27,129 nt of DNA, taken from the IMG/VR virus record IMGVR_UViG_3300046777_001756, positions 1 to 27,129 of that record. One strand, written 5' to 3'. Every line of letters begins with the position of its first letter. Within the stretch, counting starts at the first letter, position 1. The position numbers and the translations under genes are program-made. The DNA comes from a virus. Positions 21,574-27,129 of the stretch are shown here, piece by piece. The notes beneath the pieces were generated by a model. That model worked only from the letters and a program-made list of their open reading frames with translations, ran no database searches and was not told the DNA's origin.

Positions 21574-22736
21574 GCAAATACGTATTTGGCGCGGTTCTTT
21601 CGTTGGCTAAGATACCAATATCGAATGGCATCTATCATGTGGTTGTTAAAATCAATGGGTGAATTAAGTGCATTACCTTCTTTGTCTTGGGCCCATGTGT
21701 AACCACGTAGCTCTTTGATTAAGTTAGTGCTTTGTGCAGTTACTTGAAAGCGCTCACTTTGTATCTTTTGGATGCCGTAAAGGATTGAATCGGGTCCTTT
21801 GGTTGCAGGTTGCAGCCCTCTCATGCCCATTCGTTGCAGTTCGGCAATGCTTTTCGGGTCGGCGCTATCAGCGTAGCCCACAGCGTTGGCGCTCATGGTA
21901 TCTTTAACTCGGTTGTAAATGTCATTGTTGAGTAGCCCTGTGCTATAAATTACCTCGTGCCAAATCTTAATGCCGTTTAGTTCCCAAATCTGCCCAAGTG
22001 CGGTCGGGTCATTGGTAAAACCAAAATCAAGCCCATAACCTAAAAACTTGGCATCTTTTGGCAGCTCGGGTATTATATCGTAATTGTCAAATACAACTCC
22101 CTGCAACATTCCGATTTGCCCTTCGCCGTAAACTTTCCACCAATTTTCCCAATACTTTGAGGTCTTTGCCTTTTCTTTTTTAATTAGCATATCCTCTAAG
22201 GTCTCAGCGGGCAGCGCCTCATTGTCTAGGTAGGTGAGTAGTAGAAATTCGCTGTTCGGTTCGGGTAACACCTCCGTGTGTGCCCAGAACTCATTGTTCG
22301 GGTTAAAGTCAATGTACGTTTCTTTGGAACGAATCATGAGCGCATCGGCAATGATAAAAGGAATGTGATTCGCCTCATTGAGAAATAAGATTTCTCGCTT
22401 GCCCGCTGCCTTTGCTTTACCCTCTGTGTCAAATGCTTTGAATTGAATACGCGAGCCGTTGCCGAATTTATACTCCATCGGGTTGGCTATCCATTGCGCG
22501 TCAATCCAACGCCCCGTGTCAAACATGACCTGCTTGAAAATATCAACGGCTCCATCCCTAACCGCGGGAATGGTCTCGGCTACAACTGTGATTTTTAAGC
22601 GAGGTGTTTTGAGCGCTCGGTCGATAAGAATAGGGATAACCGCGTAAGTCTTTCCCGCTGATGTGCCGCCCTGAATGACCCGCTTACGAGCTTTCATTGC
22701 TAGGATTTTATTGATTGCCGTTGTCCTCTTGAACAT
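21570..22736 (-). CDS. terL: terminase large subunit
   Basis: 388 residues. ATPase: Walker A GGTSAGKT at 23-30, Walker B EILFLNE at about 115-121 with catalytic Glu121, and YIDFNPNNEFW at 141-151. Nuclease (RNase H-like): GLDFGFTNDPTALG with Asp237, ADSADP with Asp290/Asp293, and MIDAIRYW with Asp369. It pumps DNA into the prohead and cuts it. It overlaps the small subunit by 29 bases and the chaperone gene by 4. All catalytic positions are in place, so it should be active. Type of end (cos or pac) cannot be told from this window. Confidence 0.95.
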   Translation of the reverse strand: MFKRTTAINKILAMKARKRVIQGGTSAGKTYAVIPILIDRALKTPRLKITVVAETIPAVRDGAVDIFKQVMFDTGRWIDAQWIANPMEYKFGNGSRIQFKAFDTEGKAKAAGKREILFLNEANHIPFIIADALMIRSKETYIDFNPNNEFWAHTEVLPEPNSEFLLLTYLDNEALPAETLEDMLIKKEKAKTSKYWENWWKVYGEGQIGMLQGVVFDNYDIIPELPKDAKFLGYGLDFGFTNDPTALGQIWELNGIKIWHEVIYSTGLLNNDIYNRVKDTMSANAVGYADSADPKSIAELQRMGMRGLQPATKGPDSILYGIQKIQSERFQVTAQSTNLIKELRGYTWAQDKEGNALNSPIDFNNHMIDAIRYWYLSQRKNRAKYVFA

Positions 22737-23274
22737 CTGGGAATAGTGGTACTTCTACGTTTGTATTTATGTTTTCGGAACGCTCAGCTAATTGATTGAC
22801 GCGCGCCACAATGTTGCCGTTGTATTGGCCAATCATTGCGCCCTCGATTTGCTCGCCTCGAATTTGCATCCTTATATATGTTACAACTTCGTAAAAATCT
22901 GCGTAAGCGTCGCCGTTTCTTTGCTCCATATAATTGCAAATCGAAATGCCAAGCGTGTGGCAATACGTCTCAAAGCCCTCTAATGTAAGCGGTTTTTCAT
23001 GAGGAACTTGAACCAACTTACCTAAACTAGCGGTATAAATCAATTTCGGGTTTTGCTTGCAATACAGCTTGTAGTCCAAAAACAACTTCCAAAGGTCTTC
23101 AGCGTGTTTGATTTGTCGAGGCCTTCCCTGTGCTTTGTTGCCAACAAGCCATTGAAAGCTGCTAGGCTCTTCTTTTTTTGCAACGGGTTTTCCTACAGAC
23201 TTCCGAACCGCTCTTACTTTACTCGCTGGCTTGGTTGTTGCCTTCGCTTTCGTTGTTGTTTGCGCTTTGGCCAT
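22708..23274 (-). CDS. terS: terminase small subunit / DNA-packaging protein (P22 gp3-like)
   Basis: 188 residues. A long Lys/Ala/Thr-rich N-terminus (MAKAQTTTKAKATTKPASKV) likely binds DNA nonspecifically. Then QGRPRQIKHAEDLWKLFLDYKLYCKQNP and the GLxxTLEGFETYCHTLGIS segment have the layout of the P22 gp3-like DNA-packaging family, ending in an acidic tail. It recognises the packaging start site and passes DNA to the large subunit. Overlaps 56 bases with the SAP-like gene and 29 with the large subunit. Confidence 0.8.
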   Translation of the reverse strand: MAKAQTTTKAKATTKPASKVRAVRKSVGKPVAKKEEPSSFQWLVGNKAQGRPRQIKHAEDLWKLFLDYKLYCKQNPKLIYTASLGKLVQVPHEKPLTLEGFETYCHTLGISICNYMEQRNGDAYADFYEVVTYIRMQIRGEQIEGAMIGQYNGNIVARVNQLAERSENINTNVEVPLFPDVQEDNGNQ

Positions 23275-23638
23275 CCGTCAATATTTTGATTAACTCATCC
23301 TTTTTCGCGTCTTTCGCTAACTCAATGCCGAGCTCTTTTGCTTTGGCTTTTGCAAGGCTTTTGAGCTTCATGAAGTTCATGCCATCAAACTCGGTGTTTG
23401 TGATCATGTTGTCCGCTTTTTTCTTGGTAGCTTTTTTGGTTTTTGTAGCCGCGTTGACACGGTGCATTGCTTGAATGACACAGGTGCCGCAGTCAATGTT
23501 GAGTGTTGAGCCTGTGAGTTCTTTGTAATGGATTGCCAGCTCTTGTTTGAGAGGCCGAGACATATTTGCAGAACCAAACTTGCGGAAAAATTCGAGCTTT
23601 TCAAGTAGCTCAGGCGATAGGGATAGTGTTACGCTCAT
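23219..23638 (-). CDS. SAP/Rho-N-like small DNA-binding protein
   Basis: 139 residues. An N-terminal helical part with a single CGTC pair (DCGTCVIQAMHRVNA), a Lys-rich linker, and a C-terminal helix-extended-helix unit (MNFMKLKSLAKAKAKELGIE, LAKDAKKDELIKIL) that fits SAP/HeH/Rho-N domains, which bind nucleic acid. It ends in a Gln/Asn/Glu tail. It overlaps the small terminase by 56 bases, so it may act in packaging. Domain call is moderate; role inferred. Confidence 0.65.
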   Translation of the reverse strand: MSVTLSLSPELLEKLEFFRKFGSANMSRPLKQELAIHYKELTGSTLNIDCGTCVIQAMHRVNAATKTKKATKKKADNMITNTEFDGMNFMKLKSLAKAKAKELGIELAKDAKKDELIKILTDGQSANNNESEGNNQASE

Positions 23639-23640
23639 GG

Positions 23641-23829
23641 TTAAATGTACTTTTTAAGTTTTGTTTCAAGATTTGTGCCTCTTATTTTACGACGTAAGGC
23701 GCGGTCGTTTTTTAGCTCAATCATTAGGATTGCCCCAACTGATGACAAAATGCGGTCTTGGTCAGTCATGCGTCGATTGCGTCGCATCAACACGCGAAGC
23801 CCTTTAATTATTAAACGAAGTCTCTTCAT
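23641..23829 (-). CDS. unknown small basic protein (62 aa)
   Basis: 62 residues, strongly basic (KRLRLIIKGLRVLMRRNRR) with a hydrophobic helix in the middle (ILSSVGAILMIELKND). It starts inside the end of the previous membrane-protein gene (26-base overlap) and ends 2 bases before the SAP-like gene. It could be a nucleic-acid binder or membrane peptide. No family recognised. Moderate confidence that it is real. Confidence 0.55.
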   Translation of the reverse strand: MKRLRLIIKGLRVLMRRNRRMTDQDRILSSVGAILMIELKNDRALRRKIRGTNLETKLKKYI

Positions 23830-24052
23830 AAATTAAGTATAAAGCGGCACCAAAATAGGCGACGAATGCGTTAAAAAAAATCATTTCGTTGGCGTCAACA
23901 AAAAGATAGTAGCAAAGATAGTAAATCACAGCCATCCAAAACGAAAGGCACGGCAAGCAGGAAAAAGGCTTAAAATTCAGCTTCCCTGTTGTCCGGACCC
24001 AATTGAATATCGGTAACGCCGCTCCGATTGCTGCAAAAATCCCTAAAATCAT
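23804..24052 (-). CDS. small membrane protein with CLPC motif (82 aa)
   Basis: 82 residues with three hydrophobic stretches: MILGIFAAIGAALPIFNWV, LSFWMAVIYYLCYYLFV and FFNAFVAYFGAALYLI. Between the first two is PFSCLPCLSFW; this block is one I have seen in phage membrane proteins of the same kind. It overlaps the sigma-like gene by 83 bases, an unusually long overlap, but both frames look coding there. Inner-membrane location likely; function unknown. Confidence 0.65.
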   Translation of the reverse strand: MILGIFAAIGAALPIFNWVRTTGKLNFKPFSCLPCLSFWMAVIYYLCYYLFVDANEMIFFNAFVAYFGAALYLIYEETSFNN

Positions 24053-24494
24053 TCCTAAATTGCTTTATGGCATTGCACACAATGTCGTGTCGGATGCCTG
24101 TTAAACGTTCAATTTCGCGGTAACTCATTGATTGAAAGACAAGTTTAGCGATTTCTTTGCAAAAAAACTCGTTTTCCGTTGCGCTTTCTTGGTCAAAGTA
24201 TTCATCAATCAATCGGCCGTATTTGCTCTCTTGGTATTTTTCGTCGATTTTTTCGTAATCAATCGAATGAATATCAAGGTGATAATTCGCGTATTGCTTA
24301 TTAAACGCGCTATCTTTCCAATTGTATTGCTGATAAGCCCAGCGTGCAAATGTGGCGGGTAGCGATTGCGGCACTATTCCTTTGTCATGGAGCAAAATGT
24401 ACACAAAAGCTACGAGGTCGCGGTGAATGTCTCGGTCGCTTGTTATTTTCCGAGCTATCGTATAAGCCTCCCTGTTCCAAAATTCCACACTCAA
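23970..24494 (-). CDS. RNA polymerase sigma-factor-like protein
   Basis: 174 residues from TTG 24494, or 172 from GTG 24488 (VEFWNREAYTIARKIT); there is no ATG. The N-terminal part (FWNREAYTIARKITSDRDIH, then RDLVAFVYILLHDKG) is like region 2 of sigma-70 proteins, and the C-terminal KLVFQSMSYREIERLTGIRHDIVCNAIKQF (about 125-152) is a helix-turn-helix. Phages use such proteins to switch host RNA polymerase to late genes. It is the first gene after a terminator and in front of the whole late block, an apt place for a late regulator. It may instead be a plain DNA-binding protein. Confidence 0.6.
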   Translation of the reverse strand: MSVEFWNREAYTIARKITSDRDIHRDLVAFVYILLHDKGIVPQSLPATFARWAYQQYNWKDSAFNKQYANYHLDIHSIDYEKIDEKYQESKYGRLIDEYFDQESATENEFFCKEIAKLVFQSMSYREIERLTGIRHDIVCNAIKQFRNDFRDFCSNRSGVTDIQLGPDNREAEF

Positions 24495-24499
24495 AGGTA
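24492..24499 (-). promoter_or_regulatory. possible -7 box (TACCTTTG) at the start of the sigma-like gene
   Basis: TACCTTTG fits TAnnTTTG and lies directly between a terminator and the first codons; its last three bases are the possible TTG start. A transcript from here would be leaderless or start at the GTG at 24488. No -33 element seen. It is a candidate late promoter. Confidence 0.3.
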
Positions 24500-24502
24500 A
24501 AT

Positions 24503-24531
24503 AAAAAAGCCAACTGATTGAGTTGGCTTTT
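24503..24531 (-). terminator. intrinsic terminator of the rightmost block
   Basis: Perfect 11-bp stem AAAAGCCAACT/AGTTGGCTTTT (24521-24531 and 24505-24515), 5-base loop, with a run of six T's on the minus strand. It separates the right-hand genes from the late block. Confidence 0.85.
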
Positions 24532-24554
24532 AGATTGTTAGTTTTTGAATATGG

Positions 24555-24719
24555 TTAATCGAATATGCCTGCCCACCACACAAGCCAAAGTTCTAAGCAC
24601 ACGGCCACAAACATTCTGAAAAAGTTGTGATCATATTCTTTTGGCTTTCCGTGAAAATGCGCGGTGATTAATAATGAAATTGACCACAAAGTGAGTAAAA
24701 TAATTACAGGTGTTTTCAT
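24555..24719 (-). CDS. small membrane protein (54 aa)
   Basis: Start placed at the ATG at 24719 (MKTPVIILLTLWS), 1 base after the previous stop; an earlier in-frame ATG would overlap the upstream gene. Two hydrophobic segments (VIILLTLWSISLLITAHF and FVAVCLELWLVWWAGIF) separated by GKPKEYDHNF. Last gene before a terminator. Small two-helix protein; holin-like in shape, but far from the lysis genes. Function unknown. Confidence 0.6.
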   Translation of the reverse strand: MKTPVIILLTLWSISLLITAHFHGKPKEYDHNFFRMFVAVCLELWLVWWAGIFD

Positions 24720-24720
24720 G

Positions 24721-25143
24721 TTAGTCTTGTTTAGGATTACTGCAATGCTCAATTATTTCTCTGGCTTTATCAAAAGTGATTTTGCCAATAAGTTGATAGG
24801 CAACTGTCAACGTGAGCTCATGCGTTAATACATCCCATTCAATGATAAAGTTTTCAGCCTCGAAATTGACAAGAAAATACGGATAGCCGTATTTCTCTTC
24901 AAAAACGTCATCGCTAGCCTCTTCACGTTTGAAGCCTGCTGCGATTACTTGGTCGTAAGTTGGATTGTCGGTAAACAAGTCTTTGCGATTAAGTATCGGC
25001 TTTCCTGTACCCCAAATCATGTCTAAAAGTTTTTTGTTTTGGTTTTGCTGCTCTTCTAGTAAGCGCTGTTCAAATGATTTGCTTTGCTCTTCAAATATTT
25101 TACTTGCTTTTTTTCCTTCTTCTGATTCTGATAAATTACACAT
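24721..25143 (-). CDS. unknown acidic protein (140 aa)
   Basis: 140 residues starting MCNLSESEEGKKASKIFEEQ. A Glu/Gln/Lys-rich coiled coil (about 10-45) is followed by a compact alpha/beta part (YPYFLVNFEAENFIIEWDVL, HELTLTVAYQLIGKITFDKA). The end (REIIEHCSNPKQD) is polar. No catalytic motif or family recognised. It lies between a small HTH-like gene and a membrane protein gene. Confidence 0.65.
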   Translation of the reverse strand: MCNLSESEEGKKASKIFEEQSKSFEQRLLEEQQNQNKKLLDMIWGTGKPILNRKDLFTDNPTYDQVIAAGFKREEASDDVFEEKYGYPYFLVNFEAENFIIEWDVLTHELTLTVAYQLIGKITFDKAREIIEHCSNPKQD

Positions 25144-25161
25144 TTTGTTGTTGTTTTTAGG

Positions 25162-25437
25162 TTACTTATTCTTTTTCATGTACTCATCAATGAGCCCCAT
25201 AGTTTGCGCGCTAATAGTGCCCTCACCTGTTAAAAATCGGCCAATGGCTTGCATATTTGTGTAGCCAAATGAGCTGCAAATTATCCACGGGGTCGTTTGC
25301 TTTTGTAAACAATAGCGCTCCACTTTTTTAGCGAAGCGCTTTTCGAGTTTGGTTTGGGTAGGCCCTTTCTTTTTAATCATGATAAATTTACAATTCTCGA
25401 ATTTTTTATCATTACAGGTGTGTTTGTCAGGTCTCAT
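25162..25437 (-). CDS. small possibly DNA-binding protein
   Basis: 91 residues from the ATG at 25437, which overlaps the previous TGA (ATGA), or 72 from the ATG at 25380 (MIKKKGPTQTKLEKRFAKKV). The coupling favours the first, composition the second. The C-terminal half (WIICSSFGYTNMQAIGRFLTGEGTISAQTM, then LIDEYMKKN) looks like a Cro/C1-type helix-turn-helix with a basic approach helix. If so it is a small transcription regulator. Weak call. Confidence 0.55.
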   Translation of the reverse strand: MRPDKHTCNDKKFENCKFIMIKKKGPTQTKLEKRFAKKVERYCLQKQTTPWIICSSFGYTNMQAIGRFLTGEGTISAQTMGLIDEYMKKNK

Positions 25438-25868
25438 TCCTCAATTGTTTCTGCACTTTGGAAATAGTCCAAAATTTTGGTTTCTACTATGGATTTGATT
25501 TCGGGAAAGAAATGTTGCCATCTCTCATTTTGGGAAATCAAAACCTGCTTTGCGTCATCCATATATGAAGCAATTACCAATACTTTTTCTTTGATTAGCA
25601 CATCATCTTGGGATAGGTATTCTTGCTTGACTAGGTAAAATTTATCGTAGGCCGCTGAAATTTTTCCAACAATTGAATGAACGGAAAACCTATCCATCTT
25701 AATGATCGTGAACTCTCCACGTATGCGCTCCCCTAAATGTGTGTATACATTAGCCTCGCAGTCGGTGAAAGTGTGGCCATCGAAAAGGTATTGTTCAACA
25801 ACGCGCTTGAATGTGCCGTTATCGAATTGCTTGGTGTAGCTTACTTTGGTTAAAAATGTTTGTTTCAT
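25434..25868 (-). CDS. DUF4494 domain protein
   Basis: 144 residues starting MKQTFLTKVSYTKQFDNGTF. The order of blocks fits DUF4494: VSYTKQ..NGTFKRVVEQYLFDGHTFTDCEANVY, GEFTIIKMDRFSVHSIV, DKFYLVKQEYLSQD and IASYMDDAKQVLI. The family is widespread in Bacteroidota phages and elements and is often near recombination or replication genes; its function is not known. Start and stop overlap neighbouring genes by 4 bases each. Good marker for the host phylum. Confidence 0.75.
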   Translation of the reverse strand: MKQTFLTKVSYTKQFDNGTFKRVVEQYLFDGHTFTDCEANVYTHLGERIRGEFTIIKMDRFSVHSIVGKISAAYDKFYLVKQEYLSQDDVLIKEKVLVIASYMDDAKQVLISQNERWQHFFPEIKSIVETKILDYFQSAETIEE

Positions 25869-26245
25869 TTTGGTAGTTTTTGTATTGTTTCTTTTGCTTC
25901 TTTTAATAATTCATTTGCTTTATCAAAACCAATGATCTCTATTACTTTCCCGATAAATAATTGCTTTTCTAGCTTTTCAGCCTTAAGCCATTCAGTAAGT
26001 TTTTTAAAGTCATTTTTAATGCGGCAATCGCCTATCTCTCGCAGCTCTTGGTACGTCCTTCCTTTATACACGTCTTCCAATGCTCTCCATCGTATAAACT
26101 CGCGTATAGTCAGCCAGTAATCAGGATTGTTTGTGTTTGTGAAAAATTGAGCGGCTTTAAATTGGTGCAGTAAATGCCCTTTGTGTAAAGCTATCTTTCC
26201 GCGCTTTCCGTTAATGTCAATGCTTACAACTATAAACTCTTTCAT
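25865..26245 (-). CDS. unknown protein (126 aa)
   Basis: 126 residues starting MKEFIVVSIDINGKRGKIAL. Beta N-terminus, then long charged helices (WLTIREFIRWRALEDVYKGR, KNDFKKLTEWLKAEKLEKQL) and a Lys-rich end. It overlaps both neighbours by 4 bases (ATGA). No family recognised; position between MBL-fold and DUF4494 genes suggests DNA metabolism. Confidence 0.65.
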   Translation of the reverse strand: MKEFIVVSIDINGKRGKIALHKGHLLHQFKAAQFFTNTNNPDYWLTIREFIRWRALEDVYKGRTYQELREIGDCRIKNDFKKLTEWLKAEKLEKQLFIGKVIEIIGFDKANELLKEAKETIQKLPK

Positions 26246-26949
26246 AACTCAATTACTTGGTTTTTATCAGCGCAAATAGTCGGAATACCGAAAGCCTTTT
26301 CAGTGTCCTGAATGAAGCGTTTTTCATCCGTATATCCATCGCTAAGGTGAATTAAAATGATTTGTTTGCACTCGCTTAAGTCGAGCGTTTTTAGGGTTAA
26401 TAAAGCTGTTTGAAAGCTCATGTGCGAGCGAAAGCGTCTTTTGTTTACAAAGTCATCGGCTTTGCCTTTAATGAGCTCCTCGCAGTAGTTGGCTTCAATC
26501 ATTACGCAGGTGAGCTTGAACGATGACAAATCAAATTGTAGCTTATAGTTGTCAGTAATGAATAGCAAGCGGTTAATAATAAAGTTAAGCGGCTCTTTTG
26601 CGTCGTGGTTGGCTTTGAATGAACGTATTGTAAACCCCGTGTAATTACTTCTATGCGCATGATAAAGAGCTTTTTGCCTATCCTCAGCACCTACCTTGAG
26701 CGCATCGTAAGTGCCAGCGCTTGCATACATCGGAATACCTGCGCCAACTACTTGCTTCCATGCTTTCGAGTGGTCTTGTCACTGGTGCTCGTGAGACACG
26801 AGCACTGCTTTGATTTTTAAGAGGTTAAAACTTACCGCCTTTTGTATTTCCGAAAACTTAACACCGCACTCAACTAAGAGCGCGGCGTTGTTCTTTTCGA
26901 TAATGTAGGCGTTGCCCTTGCTGCCTGATGAAATAATGTTGATTCTCAT
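26242..26949 (-). pseudogene. MBL-fold hydrolase (YycJ-like) interrupted by an in-frame TGA
   Basis: One continuous frame of 236 codons with a TGA at 26779-26781. The N-terminal part is 56 residues (MRINIISSGSKGNAYIIEKN ... VLVSHEHQ) and the rest is 178 (QDHSKAWKQVVGAGIPMYAS ... HLSDGYTDEKRF ... IPTICADKNQ). Both halves match phage relatives of YycJ, with metal motif HxHxDH. Here that motif reads HEH-Q-stop-Q-DH: compared with HEHxDH there are 6 extra bases, one codon being TGA. A 9-bp hairpin lies directly before it. Either a mutation or assembly error broke the gene, or ribosomes skip 6 bases between the two Gln codons. If only the second part is made, it lacks the first two metal-binding His residues and cannot be a normal enzyme. 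Recoding of TGA is unlikely, as other genes end in TGA. Confidence 0.75.
26785..26805 (-). repeat. perfect 9-bp inverted repeat directly before the TGA in the MBL gene
   Basis: Arms GTGCTCGTG (26797-26805 as read on the minus strand) and CACGAGCAC (26785-26793) around a 3-base loop. It encodes VLVSHEH. The CAG codon and TGA follow without a gap. Confidence 0.85.
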
Positions 26950-27129
26950 TACTCAGGGAAGTCCGCAGGTTCGTCAACAGGGCGCGCTTTTTTCAAAGTA
27001 GGCTCAGGCGCTTCACTGATTTCAAATACAATCGGTTGACTTGCCGTGTCTTCAACAATTTCGTGCTTAATGTCAATCGTTGGTGCTTCGTCGTTTTCAT
27101 CGTCGTAGCCACCCACCAAGATAACATCG
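26949..27129 (-). CDS. C-terminal end of an unknown acidic protein (partial)
   Basis: Sixty residues, beginning beyond the right edge. Acidic (VGGYDDENDEAP, DIKHEIVEDT) and ending EPADFPE. The TAA shares a base with the ATG of the MBL gene. Acidic ends occur in single-strand DNA-binding and RecT-like recombination proteins, and MBL-fold genes often follow recT in phages, but too little is visible to name it. Confidence 0.7.
   Translation of the reverse strand, partial: DVILVGGYDDENDEAPTIDIKHEIVEDTASQPIVFEISEAPEPTLKKARPVDEPADFPE

Noticed and set aside
26242-26949. TGA recoded as Trp, or selenocysteine, in this phage
   Set aside because: Several genes (for example those ending at 1876, 3516, 3820 and 25434) stop at TGA, and reading it as an amino acid would give HEHQ-x-QDH with wrong motif spacing.
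1-27129. Diversity-generating retroelement behind the tail fibre
   Set aside because: No reverse transcriptase gene and no template/variable repeat pair seen by eye near the fibre gene.

Overview
The window is part of a tailed double-stranded DNA bacteriophage (Caudoviricetes, siphovirus-like), or a prophage of the same type. The host is very probably a member of the Bacteroidota. The reasons are a DUF4494 protein, a DUF6291-like replication-type protein, small neck and tail proteins with a Bacteroidota-phage look, AT-rich spacers, and a few TAnnTTTG boxes of the kind that serve as -7 promoter elements in that phylum. Every gene I can support lies on the minus strand, so transcription runs from high to low coordinates. 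TGA serves as an ordinary stop in several genes, so the genetic code is standard. No integrase, repressor, tRNA, rRNA, CRISPR array or insertion sequence is visible.

Layout in the direction of transcription. (1) 27129-24555 is an accessory or early block: the C-terminal end of an unknown acidic protein, a YycJ-like metallo-beta-lactamase-fold gene interrupted by TGA inside its metal-binding motif, an unknown protein, DUF4494, a small possible DNA-binding protein and two unknowns, closed by a terminator. (2) 24494-23219 holds a sigma-factor-like protein, small membrane and basic proteins and a SAP-like protein. (3) 23274-21570 holds the small and large terminase subunits. (4) 21573-14350 holds a putative tail-assembly chaperone with a -1 frameshift on nine T's, a tail-completion-like protein, two large tail or baseplate proteins and the tape measure. 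(5) 14287-8193 holds the XkdF-like protease, scaffold, major capsid protein, a tail-tube-like protein, two small proteins, the portal and a DUF6712-like connector. (6) 8141-6334 holds small virion proteins and an Ig-domain tail fibre. (7) 6337-4641 holds a lysis cassette: a small protein, a UviB/BhlA-like membrane protein, a holin, a u-spanin-like lipoprotein and an L,D-transpeptidase-fold endolysin. It ends in a well-formed H-type pseudoknot and two terminators. (8) 4316-1 is a second operon behind a gap with a perfect 18-bp palindrome: tiny membrane proteins in ATGA-coupled chains, a compact structured RNA, the DUF6291 protein, an unknown protein, a PAPS-reductase-like PP-loop protein and a beta-class DNA methyltransferase that runs off the left edge.

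Terminase, chaperone, capsid, portal, scaffold, protease and tape measure build and fill the virion. Holin, spanin and endolysin release it. The methyltransferase and PP-loop protein probably modify phage DNA. The most interesting signals are two RNA elements with crossing helices (2770-2865 and 4581-4639), the frameshift site in the chaperone gene, the stop codon between two Gln codons next to a hairpin in the MBL gene, a terminator-like hairpin inside the DUF6291 gene, and a head/tail gene order that differs from the lambda/HK97 pattern.
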